DNA of 64,000 nucleotides from Aureococcus anophagefferens (GCF_000186865.1 NW_008705562.1:865737-929736), one strand, 5' to 3'; counted from the first letter of the stretch, positions 18,870 to 28,060 are shown. Program-made: numbers and translations. Notes: a model not told the origin generated them from the sequence alone.

Positions 18870-20055
18870 ATGAGTGCTGTCCTCGCGGCCGCCGCGCCCG
18901 TCGTCTTGCCAGCAACAACGCCGACGCATGGACCCACCGCGCCCTTCGACCTACCGCGGACGACGCCGCCCGGCTGGTCGTCGCCGGAGCTCGAACGCCT
19001 CTTCGCCGAGAAGCCGCCGGTCTTCGTCTCGCCGGCCCTGGGCCTCGAATCGGGCCTCGTCGCCGTCGGTGGCGGCCGCGGCTACGTCGCCGCAAAGGCG
19101 GCGCCCGCGGGCGCCCTGCTTCTCGTCGAGCAGCCCCTCCTCGCGCCGCCGGCCGACGGCGGCGATCCCGTCGACGCGCTGCAGGCGCTCTGCGGCCGCG
19201 ACGACGGCGCGCGGCGGTGCGTCGCGCGGCTCCACCCCCGGTCCAACACCAACGGCGACGAGCGCGCGCGGCTCGCCAAGGTCTGGCGCTGCAACGGCTT
19301 CGAGAGCGGCATCTACGCCTACCGGTCCCTCTTCAACGACGCCGCCGACCCGAACTGCGTCCACTTCGCGTCCGACGACGGCACGGCGGAGATCTGGACC
19401 GCGCGGCCCGTGCGCGCGGGCGAGCCCCTGACCCTCGACTACGCCGGCGGCTCCGGCGCGCGGGGCCTCGTGGCGCGCGCTCACGGCCTCGAGCCGGAGC
19501 CGCTCGACGACCTCGACGAGAAGATATCGCGGGCGATCCCGCTCCTCGAGGCCAAGCAGGCCGCCCTCGAGCAGCGGCGCGCCAAGGATCTCGCCAAGGG
19601 CCCCGCGGCGAACGACGTCGCCGGCGCGCGGCACCGGCGCCTCGCGGCGGAATTACTGGAACGGGCGCGCTTCGTCGCCGACCGGGCGCGGTCGACGCGG
19701 AACCGGCGCCTCGAGGTCCGCGCGCTCGCCGTCGCCGGCGACGTCCACGCCCTGGCGAGCGTACGCGTCGCGGCTCCGGGGCGACGCGCTCCACTTCGCC
19801 GCGCGGCGCCTCGACCGGCTCCCCGCGGACCACCCGGACGTCGCCGCCGCCGCGGGCGACGCGTCGGACGCGCTGGCGGGCCTCGCGGCGCTCGGCGCGC
19901 CCGTCGGCTGCGTCGCCGCGAGCCTCCGGGGCACGTCGCTCCGCCCGAGCGCGACGCCGGCCGACGGCCTCCTCGGCCTCGCGCTCGCGCTCCGGCGCCG
20001 CGCGGACCGCAGCGCCGCGCTCTACGACTCGGCCCGCTGGCTCGCGCCGCACTAA
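18870..20055 (+). CDS. SET-domain protein, reading frame broken near 19760
   Basis: From ATG 18870 the first frame gives about 297 residues with a SET domain: N-terminal ESGLVAVGGGRGYVAA near 50, FNDAADPNCVHF near 155 (in place of the usual NHSC.PN) and GEPLTLDYAGG near 185 (usual GE.LT.DY). It lacks an obvious MYND finger. After about 19760 this frame becomes Arg/Pro nonsense. The +1 frame continues sensibly (YASRLRGDALHF...) to TAA 20053-20055, giving a helical tail of about 97 residues. Either a small indel or assembly error, or a short intron ending in the GAG at 19757-19759 (for example 19708-19759, GC-AG, 52 nt). Substrate (histone or other) unknown. Confidence 0.65.
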
Positions 20056-20060
20056 CACCT

Positions 20061-20609
20061 TTAGCCCCCTTGGAGGACGCCGGCGGCCCAGGCGCCGAAC
20101 TCCTGGTTCTCCATGTCCACCCGCGCCGCGAGCTTGTCGACGACGAGCCGCCAGATGTCCAATTTCACCTGGGGCTCGCTGCCGTCGATCATGCCCATGG
20201 CCTGCGCGTAGAGCGGCGCGAGCTTCGCCCGCGTCACCGCGTCGGCGGGATCCGTGCACGCGTGCGCCGTCGGCCGCAGCACGTCGTCGTCGTCGCCCAT
20301 GTCGAAGTCGATTTTGAGGTCCATGAAGCACTCGAGCAGGCCGACGTACATGGCGTCGTAGGCGTCGGCGCCGTAGGCCGCCTCGAGCCGCGCCGCCGAC
20401 TCCGGCATGGCCGCGCCGTCGGCGAGGTTGCCCGCGAGGCCGTCGAGCAGGCCCCGCACGCGCTCGCGCAGCTCGGCGGTCGCCGCGGCCGACGCGCGGA
20501 GCGCGACGAATCGAGGTGCAGCGCGCTGCGGCGCGACGAGCGCGCGCGCGCCGGCGGCGAGCAGCGCGACGGCGAGCAGCTGCGCAGCAAGGCTGAAAGG
20601 CGCGGCCAT
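20061..20609 (-). CDS. Plastid-targeted hypothetical protein
   Basis: 182 residues from ATG 20607-20609. A clean signal peptide (LAAQLLAVALLAAGARA) is followed by LVAPQRAAPRF, a typical ASAFAP-like transit sequence of secondary plastids. The mature part is acidic and helical (about 45-180), with DFDMGDDDD in the middle and no Cys cluster or known domain. Its stop is 5 bp from that of the convergent SET gene. Probably stromal; function unknown. Confidence 0.65.
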   Translation of the reverse strand: MAAPFSLAAQLLAVALLAAGARALVAPQRAAPRFVALRASAAATAELRERVRGLLDGLAGNLADGAAMPESAARLEAAYGADAYDAMYVGLLECFMDLKIDFDMGDDDDVLRPTAHACTDPADAVTRAKLAPLYAQAMGMIDGSEPQVKLDIWRLVVDKLAARVDMENQEFGAWAAGVLQGG

Positions 20610-20734
20610 ATCGATGCGCGGAGATATTCAACTTGAAGTGCAAGGTTGGCACAAGGAACGCCCTTCGTATGAAGCGGCGCTCTGCGGAACGAGCTGCCCT
20701 TCGTCTGCCCGCGCGGCGCTCTACGGGCCGCGTG
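20610..20734. promoter_or_regulatory. Divergent promoter with palindromic TTCAACTTGAA
   Basis: 125 bp separate the starts of the plastid protein (minus) and the secreted esterase (plus). The 11-bp near-perfect palindrome TTCAACTTGAA sits at 20627-20637. A similar TTCAAGTTGAA occurs at 32887-32897, 36 bp before another start codon. Role inferred only. Confidence 0.3.
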
Positions 20735-21886
20735 ATGGCCCCTGGCCGGTGGCTTGCCCTCCTGTGCGCGGCGCCGGCGGCGGCGCAGGTGGCCTGGAGG
20801 CAGCCCACCTTCGACGTGGCCGTGAATCGGAGCGTCGCCTACGCCGAGACGGCCTGGAATTGCACGCCGGACGACGCGAGCCTGCCGCGGAACCTGTCGG
20901 ACGCGAGCTCCTGCCGGGTCGACGGCGGCGGCAAGTGGGGCCGCGTGACGCTGGACCTCTACGCGCCCGCGCCGCGACCGGGCGGGCCGCGGCCGCCGGC
21001 GGCCGGGCGGCCCGCGGTCGTGCTCATGCACGGCGGGTCCTACGTGAACGGCGACAGCGCGTCAGACAACATGGCCTTTACGGCGCGGTGGTACGCGGCG
21101 CGCGGTTTCGTCGCCGCGAGCCTCGACTACCGCCCGCGCGGCGCCTACGGCCTCGTCCCCGCGGGCGACTTCAAATACGCGCCCGAGTTCGCGACGCACG
21201 ACGTCAACGGCACGACGGAGCGCTACGGCTTCCTGCCCGCCTTCGACCTCATGTACCCGGCGATACGCGACGCCAAGGCCGCGGTGCGCTGGCTCAAGGC
21301 GCACGCGGGGCTCCTCGGCGTCGCGCCGGATTTCGTCGTCGCCTACGGCTCGTCCGCGGGCGCCTGCAGCGCCGTCGCGCTCGGCTCGAGCCTCGGGCCG
21401 GGCGCGCCCGAGGACTACCGCGACGAGCTGCGGGGCGTCGACCCGACGCTCGGCCACTTGGACACGCCGTCGGACGTCGCGGCCGTCGTGAGCCACTGGG
21501 GCGGCCTCTACGCCCTCGAGGTCCTCGAGCAGGCGACGAACGTGTCGCGCGTGACCGCGGCCTTTTCGCCCGTCGTCGCCTTCCACGGGTCCGAGGACTA
21601 CGCCATCAGCCCTTTGAACGAGCCGAAGCTCTGCGACCGCCTCGCCCCTCTCGGCGTGCCCTGCGAGGCGACGACGCTCCGGGGCTACGGCCACGACCCG
21701 ACCTTTTCCTGCGCGTGTTGCAATTCGGACTGCTCCGACACGGGCGTCGTCAACTGCACGGGGCGGCCCGTCCGCGAGCCCGGCGGCGGCTGCGAGGTCG
21801 TCGTCGACGCGTCGACGAACGCGACCATGGACGACGCCACGCTCCGCTTCCTCGCCGCGCACGCGGGCCTCGAACTACGAGGCTAG
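20735..21886 (+). CDS. Secreted alpha/beta hydrolase (esterase/lipase type)
   Basis: 383 residues from ATG 20735, chosen because it starts a signal peptide (MAPGRWLALLCAAPAAAQ); an in-frame ATG at 20669 lies upstream. HGGSYVNGD near residue 93 is the oxyanion-hole HGG motif of carboxylesterases. YGSSAGACSA near 210 is the nucleophile elbow. EDYAISP near 290 and GHDPTF near 318 offer the acid and histidine. Several N-glycosylation sequons and a Cys-rich C-terminal stretch (CACCNSDCSDT) support an exported, disulphide-bonded enzyme. Substrate unknown; dienelactone-hydrolase or acetyl-esterase-like activity is possible. Confidence 0.8.
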   Translation: MAPGRWLALLCAAPAAAQVAWRQPTFDVAVNRSVAYAETAWNCTPDDASLPRNLSDASSCRVDGGGKWGRVTLDLYAPAPRPGGPRPPAAGRPAVVLMHGGSYVNGDSASDNMAFTARWYAARGFVAASLDYRPRGAYGLVPAGDFKYAPEFATHDVNGTTERYGFLPAFDLMYPAIRDAKAAVRWLKAHAGLLGVAPDFVVAYGSSAGACSAVALGSSLGPGAPEDYRDELRGVDPTLGHLDTPSDVAAVVSHWGGLYALEVLEQATNVSRVTAAFSPVVAFHGSEDYAISPLNEPKLCDRLAPLGVPCEATTLRGYGHDPTFSCACCNSDCSDTGVVNCTGRPVREPGGGCEVVVDASTNATMDDATLRFLAAHAGLELRG

Positions 21887-21918
21887 GCGCCGGATCTAGC
21901 AGATCCACGATGTCACCT

Positions 21919-23814
21919 TTAGTCCCCGCGGTGCATGGTGTAGCCCGGCGGGAGGCCCGACCGGTTGGCGTCGGGGACGAGGAAGAGGGAGAGAATGCGC
22001 CGCGTGCCGCGCGTCACCGCGACGCCGCCGTGCGTGATCGCGCCCGGGAAGCAGAACACGGACCCCGCCGGCCCGTTGAGCACGTTCCCCGCCGCGGCGA
22101 CGTGCAGGCCGCCGCCGTCGTAGTCGCCGGCGTCGTTGAGCGCCAGCGACACGGAGACCGCCGACTCGTCGACGTGGTCCCGCATCTCCGCGAAGCATCG
22201 CTCCGCGTCGTAGCGGACGAAGAAGCAGTCGAGCACGCGCGCCGGCGCCCCCGCGAAGGTCCCCGGGAACAGGAGCGTCGCCCGCGCCGCGAGCGACGCG
22301 ACGAGCGCGCGGACGTAGCCCCGCGCGGGCTCCGGCAGGTCCGTCGCGGGGACGTCGTAGACCGCGTGGTCCGTCGCGCCCGCGCGGCGCCGCTCGAGCC
22401 AGGCGGCCGTCGCCGCCGCCTCCACGGCGTCGCCGAGGCGGCGGCACGCGCCCGCGTCGGCGACGGCGCCCCGGTAGACGGCGAGCGCGTCGCCGCCGTA
22501 GTCCGGCGACCGATCCGGCGCGACGTCGCCTTCGCCCAGGGCCGCGGCGACGGCAAAGGGCCCGAGGGCGACGCGGTCCGCCGTCTGCTCGGCGAAGAGC
22601 GCGAAGGTCGCGCCGCGGTGGGCCAGCGCGAAGTTGCCGGGGCAGCGCGCGGCGCCCTCGGCGAAGAGCCGCAGGCACTCCGCGCACTCGCCGCGGTCGA
22701 GCTGCTGCTTCGCCAGGGCCCGCCAGGCGGCGGCGTGCGCGTCCGCCGTCGCCGCGACGCGGTCCCGCAGCTCCGCGACGCGCGCCGCGGCCGCCGCGTC
22801 CTTGAGCTCGACGAGCCTCGCGTCGACTTTGGCGTCGCCGACGCCGCGCGCCGCGACGCGCTTGAGCAGGTCGAAGGAGCACAGACTCGGCGTCTTGGCG
22901 AGGTAGCGCGCGGGCGTCGCGCCCTCGGCGTCCCGCAGGGCCGCGACGTCCGGCGCCGCGTCGAGCAATGCTAATACTGCTCCTGGCTCCGCGCGCTCGT
23001 TCCAGCACAGGTAGTGCAGGGGCGCCATGCCCTCGTCGTCGACCGCGGCCGCGGCGCCGGGCCCCGCGGCGACGAGGGCGCGCACGAGCGCGGCGGACGC
23101 GCCCGGCCGCCGGCAGAGGTAGTGGAGCGGCGTCCAGCCGTCCTCGTCGACCGCCTCGATGGCGGATGGGATGCTCTTGCAATGCGCGAGGAACCTGCGG
23201 AGCATCTCCGGCGTCGTCGCCGCGTTGGCGCAGAGATAATGGAGGGGACCGGCGCCGGCGTCGTCGACCTCGTCTATGGAGCTCGGCGTGAAATTCAGGA
23301 CCACCTCGAGCGCGTCCAGCGACGCGGCCTCGTTCTCGCAGAACGTCCGCAGGGGCGTCGCGCCGGCGACGAACGCGCCCTTCGGCGCGCGCGTGCAGAG
23401 CGCTTTGAAATATTCCGGAGAGCGGAACTCCTCGAGCGCCGCCGCCGTCGCGCAGCGCGCCGCGCAGAGCACGTGGAGCGCCGACCCGCAGCGGTCCTCC
23501 ACGAGCTCCGGGCCGCACCAGGCGAGCACGACCTCGAGCATCGCGACGCTCACGGCCCCGTTGCGGCAGAGCAGGTCCAGGGGCGACGTCGCGCAGCGAT
23601 CCCGCGCCAGCGCGAGGTCCCGGGGCCCGCAGGGCAGCACGGCCTCGAGGGCCGCCGCGGTGACGGCCTCGTTCTCGCAGAGGCAGTGCAAAGCGGTGAG
23701 GCCGACGGAGTTGTGGAGCGGCAGCCCCTGCTCCGCGGCCACGGCCGCTTTCAGGAGCTGCGTGTCGAGCGTCGGGCCGCGGCAGAGGCCCATCAACGCG
23801 CGCGGCGCGCCCAT
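21919..23814 (-). CDS. Ankyrin-repeat / 2OG-Fe(II) prolyl 4-hydroxylase-type fusion
   Basis: 631 residues from ATG 23812-23814. Residues about 15-320 hold seven or more degenerate ankyrin-like repeats with a recurring LHYLC or LH.LC core (ALHCLCENEA, PLHYLCWNERA). A helical linker follows. The C-terminal 180 residues form a P4Hc-type oxygenase: FVRYDAERCFAEMRDHVDES supplies HxD, then DYDGGGLHV, then ITHGGVAVTRGTRRIL supplies the distal His and the Arg that binds 2-oxoglutarate. The catalytic triad is therefore intact. Likely a protein hydroxylase that picks substrates through its repeats. It converges on the esterase gene (32 bp gap). Confidence 0.8.
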   Translation of the reverse strand: MGAPRALMGLCRGPTLDTQLLKAAVAAEQGLPLHNSVGLTALHCLCENEAVTAAALEAVLPCGPRDLALARDRCATSPLDLLCRNGAVSVAMLEVVLAWCGPELVEDRCGSALHVLCAARCATAAALEEFRSPEYFKALCTRAPKGAFVAGATPLRTFCENEAASLDALEVVLNFTPSSIDEVDDAGAGPLHYLCANAATTPEMLRRFLAHCKSIPSAIEAVDEDGWTPLHYLCRRPGASAALVRALVAAGPGAAAAVDDEGMAPLHYLCWNERAEPGAVLALLDAAPDVAALRDAEGATPARYLAKTPSLCSFDLLKRVAARGVGDAKVDARLVELKDAAAAARVAELRDRVAATADAHAAAWRALAKQQLDRGECAECLRLFAEGAARCPGNFALAHRGATFALFAEQTADRVALGPFAVAAALGEGDVAPDRSPDYGGDALAVYRGAVADAGACRRLGDAVEAAATAAWLERRRAGATDHAVYDVPATDLPEPARGYVRALVASLAARATLLFPGTFAGAPARVLDCFFVRYDAERCFAEMRDHVDESAVSVSLALNDAGDYDGGGLHVAAAGNVLNGPAGSVFCFPGAITHGGVAVTRGTRRILSLFLVPDANRSGLPPGYTMHRGD

Positions 23815-23969
23815 GATGGGTGGCCTACTACACGTCAACCGGGCTGCTCCTTCACAGAAACTTTGGCTCGAGCAAGCATGGGAGGCTCTAATTGTGCGAG
23901 CGCCTCGTACTCGTGCGCTGCAGCGTAGCGGTGTATTTGTGTGCTACAGCGTAGCGCGCAACAGTGTCG
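23815..23969. promoter_or_regulatory. Divergent promoter with a 10-bp direct repeat
   Basis: 155 bp between the ankyrin-hydroxylase and kinase starts. CAGCGTAGCG occurs at 23921-23930 and again at 23947-23956, spaced 26 bp, in a locally AT-richer stretch. Possible paired factor-binding sites. Confidence 0.3.
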
Positions 23970-25055
23970 ATGGCGCGGCCGACGCCGCAGAGCCTCGCGG
24001 CGCTGCTCAGGCTCAGCGCGCTGCCGGCCGTCGAGGCCTGCGCCGCGACGCACGCCGAGCTCGTCGCGCGCCTGTCGTCGCAGGTGGAGCTCTGCGACGC
24101 GCTCGTCGGCGACGGCGAGCGGCGCGGCGCGCCGCTTTCGGCATTAAAAACACTCCAAGGCCTGCACCGCGGCGTGCTCCGCGACCTCGGCGCCATCGCG
24201 CCGCTCGTGGGCGCCGAGGCGAAGCTCGAGCTCGCGCACCGGGAGCTCATGCGCGCGGAGTCGCGCCACGCGCTGACGCTCACGTCCGTCGTCGACGTGC
24301 TCAGCGAGGCGGCCTGCGGGCCTAGCGCGCTCGGCGCGCTCGAGGCCGTCGCGCGGCAGCACGTCGGCGCGGCGTTGCTGCTCCGGCACCACCTGGCCTC
24401 GCACGCGGCGCACCTCGAGAACCTGCCGTCCGCGCGGCGCGGCGCCGCCGGTCCGAGCGACGAGGTCGGCGCGATCCACGCGGCGCTGCCCGTCGCCGAC
24501 AGCGTGCGCGACGCCGCGCGCGAGGTCGAGCTCCTCGCGGACAGCGCCGCGGTCAAGGCCGGCGTCGCCGTGCCGACCGTCGAGCTCGCGGGCGACCTCG
24601 ACGCGGCGGCGACCGCGCCGCCGCACCACGTGGGGCAGATCTTGATGGAGCTGCTGAAGAACGCGTTTCGGGCGACTTTGGAGGGGCCCTCCCCGACGGC
24701 GCCCGTGCGCGTGCACATTTCATCGAGGGACTGCGGCGTCGAGGTCGCGGTGAAAGACAGCGGCGCCGGCGTGGCCGGCGGGTCGGCCGCGTTCGCCGAC
24801 CTCGCCCGGTTCCGCGCGGGGCGGCGATGGAACCGCGTCGACGAGCAGACGTCCTACGCGGCCGTGCCGGACCCGCTCCACGGCATCGGCGTCGGCCTCC
24901 CCGTCGCGACGTTCCACGCGGCGCACTTCGAGGGCAACGCGCTCCTGCTGACCTGCGGCGAGGAGACCGTCGCGACGCTCGCCCTCGGCGGCGACGCGGC
25001 GCGCCTCGAGCGGCTCCCGGACACGGCGGCCGCGCTCCAGAACCTTCTTAGTTAG
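23970..25055 (+). CDS. Mitochondrial PDK/BCKDK-type protein kinase
   Basis: 361 residues from ATG 23970. An all-helical N-terminal half (about 1-190) matches the regulatory bundle of the family. The GHKL ATPase follows: N-box ILMELLKNAFRA near 223-234 (PDK-like, with E and N), G1 box DSGAG near 262, and G2 region GIGVGLPVATFHAAHFEG near 305 (family pattern GYGLP). These enzymes phosphorylate the E1 subunit of pyruvate or branched-chain 2-oxoacid dehydrogenase and switch it off in the mitochondrial matrix. Which complex it serves is not decidable. Its TAG overlaps the stop of the convergent glycosylase gene. Confidence 0.85.
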   Translation: MARPTPQSLAALLRLSALPAVEACAATHAELVARLSSQVELCDALVGDGERRGAPLSALKTLQGLHRGVLRDLGAIAPLVGAEAKLELAHRELMRAESRHALTLTSVVDVLSEAACGPSALGALEAVARQHVGAALLLRHHLASHAAHLENLPSARRGAAGPSDEVGAIHAALPVADSVRDAAREVELLADSAAVKAGVAVPTVELAGDLDAAATAPPHHVGQILMELLKNAFRATLEGPSPTAPVRVHISSRDCGVEVAVKDSGAGVAGGSAAFADLARFRAGRRWNRVDEQTSYAAVPDPLHGIGVGLPVATFHAAHFEGNALLLTCGEETVATLALGGDAARLERLPDTAAALQNLLS

Positions 25056-25963
25056 TCCTCCTCGGGCCGGAAGTCCGTCGGGGCGCTGCCGAAGGGCGGC
25101 GCCTTCTGGACGGCGAGCTCGTCGCGGAAGCAGACCTCGAACCAGTGCTTGCGCTTGTAGGGGTAGATCGCCGCGGGCCGCGCGGCGTACTCGTCGTCGA
25201 AGGCCGCCTGCTTGGCCTTGGACCAGGTCTGGCGCGGGTTCGACGCGGGCGACACGCTCTCCATGACGCAGAGCTCGACGCCGTCGCCGTCGACGGGCAG
25301 CTTTGGGAAGACGCCCCGGGAGACGGCGTCGTCGCGGCAGCGGAACGCGCCAGGTTCCGCGAGCCACGCGCCGTTGCCCTTCCTGAAGATCTTCGCCGAG
25401 CCCGCGCCCGTGGAGAAGCAGATGCGCCGGATGCTCGGCGTCGCGGCGAGCAGGCCCCGCACGTCCGCGTACGTCGCGTCGCGGATCGCGCCGTCGAGCG
25501 AGCCTTTCCGGTTCGACGCCGCGACGGCGTCCCAGAGCGCGTAGCCCGCGCCCGTGAGCCGCGCGACGGCCTCGTCGTAGTCGACGGCTTCGTCGTGGAG
25601 CAAGTGCGGCCGGATGAAGTCCACGGCCTCCGCGCGGCCGTCGATGTGGAAGCCCCGCCGGAAGCCCAAAGCGTCGCCGACGATGTGCCAGAACGCGTTC
25701 GCGTTCGTCATGAAGTACTTGCCCTCGCGCAGCGAGTTGTCGCTCGGCTGCGTGCCGAGGAGCAGCGTGTGCGGCGCCACGGTGGCCGACAGCAGCGGGC
25801 CGAAGCTGCCCTTGGCGGGGCCGGAGAAGTGGGGGCTCGTCGTCGCCCGCTTCTTCGTCGGGGTCGCATTTGGTGCGGCGGCGGTCCGGCGTCGTTTCAC
25901 GGGCGTCGACGACATGAGCGCGACGGCGCGGATCGTCAGCAGGCTTGAAAAGGCGCTTCGCAT
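25052..25963 (-). CDS. Uracil-DNA-glycosylase superfamily protein (deoxyinosine/HDG type)
   Basis: 303 residues from ATG 25961-25963. LLLGTQPSDNSLREGKYF near 66-83 with NANAFWHIVGDALG just after matches the LLG..PS..S.....Y...N.FW opening of the hypoxanthine-DNA glycosylase branch. RRICFSTGAGSAKIFRK near 185 and LCVMESVSPASNPR near 245 (S/P/S-rich closing loop) complete the fold. A basic N-terminus (KRRRTAAAP...TKKR) looks like a nuclear signal. It should excise deaminated bases in base-excision repair. Its TAA (25052-25054) overlaps the kinase stop, so the two genes share four bases. Confidence 0.75.
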   Translation of the reverse strand: MRSAFSSLLTIRAVALMSSTPVKRRRTAAAPNATPTKKRATTSPHFSGPAKGSFGPLLSATVAPHTLLLGTQPSDNSLREGKYFMTNANAFWHIVGDALGFRRGFHIDGRAEAVDFIRPHLLHDEAVDYDEAVARLTGAGYALWDAVAASNRKGSLDGAIRDATYADVRGLLAATPSIRRICFSTGAGSAKIFRKGNGAWLAEPGAFRCRDDAVSRGVFPKLPVDGDGVELCVMESVSPASNPRQTWSKAKQAAFDDEYAARPAAIYPYKRKHWFEVCFRDELAVQKAPPFGSAPTDFRPEED

Positions 25964-26606
25964 GCGCGACTCGCAGCAGCGCGCGCCGCCTCGGAGAGCT
26001 TGTGATCAGGGGGGGGTTTGCTCCGCCAGTGGCGCCCCGGCCGACCCCTCTAGCGCAGCGACGCGGTACTCGAAAGTCACGATCTTGAGCGCGAACGAAC
26101 CTTCATAGTACCGTCGACTAGGAAACCAAGGGGCATGTCCAACGCCATCGATGGTGGCGAGATCGGCTGTGCCGGATTTGTCCGTAGGAGCGCGGTGGAC
26201 GAACGAGGCCCGTAGGGTGGATTTTGGACCGACACCGAAACTGCGTCTCCGGCACTCACCAACCGTCCAGGGCGACGCCAGGGGTCATGGGGCGTCGCCC
26301 CGACCACAAAAAGCGACCGTTCTGCACCTATACGCAGCGCATGGCTGGCGCGTATACGCGCGTATTCGTACGTAGGCGGTCCTTTTTCGAGGATATTGTG
26401 CCGAGATCGTCGAGTTAGAAAGAGCTTGCTTCACGCGAGCGTAGCCACCGGACCTCTCCCGGCGCATGCAAAAAAGCGTGACTTTAGACGCCGCCGTCGC
26501 GCGACGCTGCCGACGTTGCCGGAGCAACCCCCCCCATTGTGATCCGCTTGTGGCGCTTCGGCGAAGGTCGGCCGCAATAAGCAACGTTGCCCCTTGCAGT
26601 GAGCGA
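25964..26606. other. Intergenic region, 643 bp, no gene recognised
   Basis: One of the longest gene-free stretches here, visibly less GC-rich than its surroundings. It contains GCGCGTATACGCGCGTATTCGTACG-type alternating purine/pyrimidine sequence near 26350 and two runs of G or C (seven to eight). Short open frames have no protein-like composition. It separates two divergent genes, so promoters are expected at both ends. Confidence 0.5.
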
Positions 26607-27443
26607 ATGCGCTGCGCCCTCACGCTCTCCGTCGCCGCGAGGAGCGCCGCGAGGGTCGCCGCGATGGCCTACAGCGGCGGCGCGACGAAGCACCACGACC
26701 TCCACGGCTTCCTGCGGAGTCCGACGCCGGCGACCGACGAGGCGGCGCTCGTCGTGCTCAACAGCGCGTCCTTCGGCGCCGGGCTGCTCGAGAAGCTCTG
26801 GGCCGCGTCGACCTACCGCGTCTGCGCCGACGGCGGCGCGAACCGACTCTTCGACCTGCTCGGGCCGTCCTTCGTGCCCGACGCGATCGTCGGCGACCTC
26901 GACAGCGCGCGCGGCGACGTGCTCGAGGCGTACGCGGCCGGCGGCGCGGCCGTCGCGCGCGTCGAGGACCAGGACGCCAACGACCTGTCCAAGGCCCTCG
27001 ACGCCGTGGCCGAGCGCTGGCGCGGCGGCCGCCGCGGCGCCGCGGTCGTCCGCGTCGTCGGCGCGTTCGGCGGGCGCTTCGACCAGGAGATGGCCGCCTT
27101 CGACGCGCTCCACAAGTTCGCCGCGCGGGACCGCGACGCGTCCATGGCGCTCTACTCCGACGAGAACGCGGCGACGCTGCTCGCGCCGGGCCCGAGCCAC
27201 GAGATTGTGGTCCGCCACGACGCCGAGGGCCCGCACTGCGGCCTCGTCCCCCTCGGCGCGCCCTGCGAGTGGGTCACGACGGCGGGCCTCCAGTGGAACC
27301 TCGACGGCGGCGCCCTCGCCTTCGGCGACCTCGTCTCCACGTCGAACCTCGTCCCGCGCGACGGCGGCCGCGGCGAGAGCGTCGTCTCCGTCGCCTGCGC
27401 CGCGCCCCTCGTCTGGACCATCGCGCGGCGCGGAGACTCATAA
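26607..27443 (+). CDS. TPK: Thiamine pyrophosphokinase
   Basis: 278 residues from ATG 26607 (an in-frame ATG at 26466 would add 47 residues; the next is 26664). Family motifs in order: LVVLNSASFGAGLLEKLW, YRVCADGGANRLFDL near 71, PDAIVGDLDSARGD near 90 (catalytic Asp pair), DQDANDLSKAL near 121, VGAFGGRFDQEMA near 152, and the C-terminal WNLDGGALAFGDLVSTSN near 231 (substrate-binding W....L..G...STSN). It makes thiamine diphosphate from thiamine and ATP. The first 20 residues are basic and Ala-rich and could target an organelle. Converges on thioredoxin (60 bp gap). Confidence 0.9.
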   Translation: MRCALTLSVAARSAARVAAMAYSGGATKHHDLHGFLRSPTPATDEAALVVLNSASFGAGLLEKLWAASTYRVCADGGANRLFDLLGPSFVPDAIVGDLDSARGDVLEAYAAGGAAVARVEDQDANDLSKALDAVAERWRGGRRGAAVVRVVGAFGGRFDQEMAAFDALHKFAARDRDASMALYSDENAATLLAPGPSHEIVVRHDAEGPHCGLVPLGAPCEWVTTAGLQWNLDGGALAFGDLVSTSNLVPRDGGRGESVVSVACAAPLVWTIARRGDS

Positions 27444-27503
27444 CAGACCCCGGGGACGATCCGTGGCACGTATCCCGGGGGGGAGCCTTAGCGCCCCGCT
27501 CCG

Positions 27504-27959
27504 CTAGAAGATGTCGTTCTTCGGCGGCGGGCAGCCATTGAGCTCGAGCTGCCTGCGCAGCTCGGGCTCGTTGGCGCCCTGGAAGCGCGCGACCTCCTTG
27601 CCGTCCTTGAGGAGGAGGAAGGTCGGCAGCGCCTGGACGCCGAAGTGCGCCGACGCGTCGGGCACCTCGTCGACGTCGACCTTGACGAAGAGCGCCTCCG
27701 GCACGTCCTCGGCGAGCTTGGCGAAGACGGGCGCGATCTTCTGGCAGGGCCCGCACCACGTCGCGCTGAAGTCGATGACCACGAGCTTGCCCGCCGTCTC
27801 GCTCAGCAACTTGAGCTCCTCGAAGGACGTCGGATGCGCCACGGCGTCGCCGGCGCCGCCGCGCGCTACGTTGTGTATGGCGCGCAGCGCGAGGGGACTC
27901 GGGCGCGCAGTCGCGCCGGCGATGCAGAGGAGGAGCGCAGCGGCGGCGCGCGACAACAT
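27504..27959 (-). CDS. Thioredoxin with signal-like presequence
   Basis: 151 residues from ATG 27957-27959. Active site ATWCGPCQKIAP near 73-84, followed by VDVDEVPDAS and the cis-Pro loop ALPTFLLLKDG near 118. The N-terminus (MLSRAAAALLLCIAGATARPS) is a signal peptide followed by a basic Ala/Ser-rich stretch, so plastid or secretory-pathway delivery is likely. The intact WCGPC predicts normal disulphide reductase activity. It diverges from the UNC93-like transporter; 101 bp between starts. Confidence 0.9.
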   Translation of the reverse strand: MLSRAAAALLLCIAGATARPSPLALRAIHNVARGGAGDAVAHPTSFEELKLLSETAGKLVVIDFSATWCGPCQKIAPVFAKLAEDVPEALFVKVDVDEVPDASAHFGVQALPTFLLLKDGKEVARFQGANEPELRRQLELNGCPPPKNDIF

Positions 27960-28060
27960 CGCGACGGAGCTGGTTGCAGGCAATGCTCTGAGATCGCCAC
28001 GAGGTCGGCGAAGCCAAAGGTTACCACTCGTTGATGTGCACTGTCTGAAACTTGTGAGCG

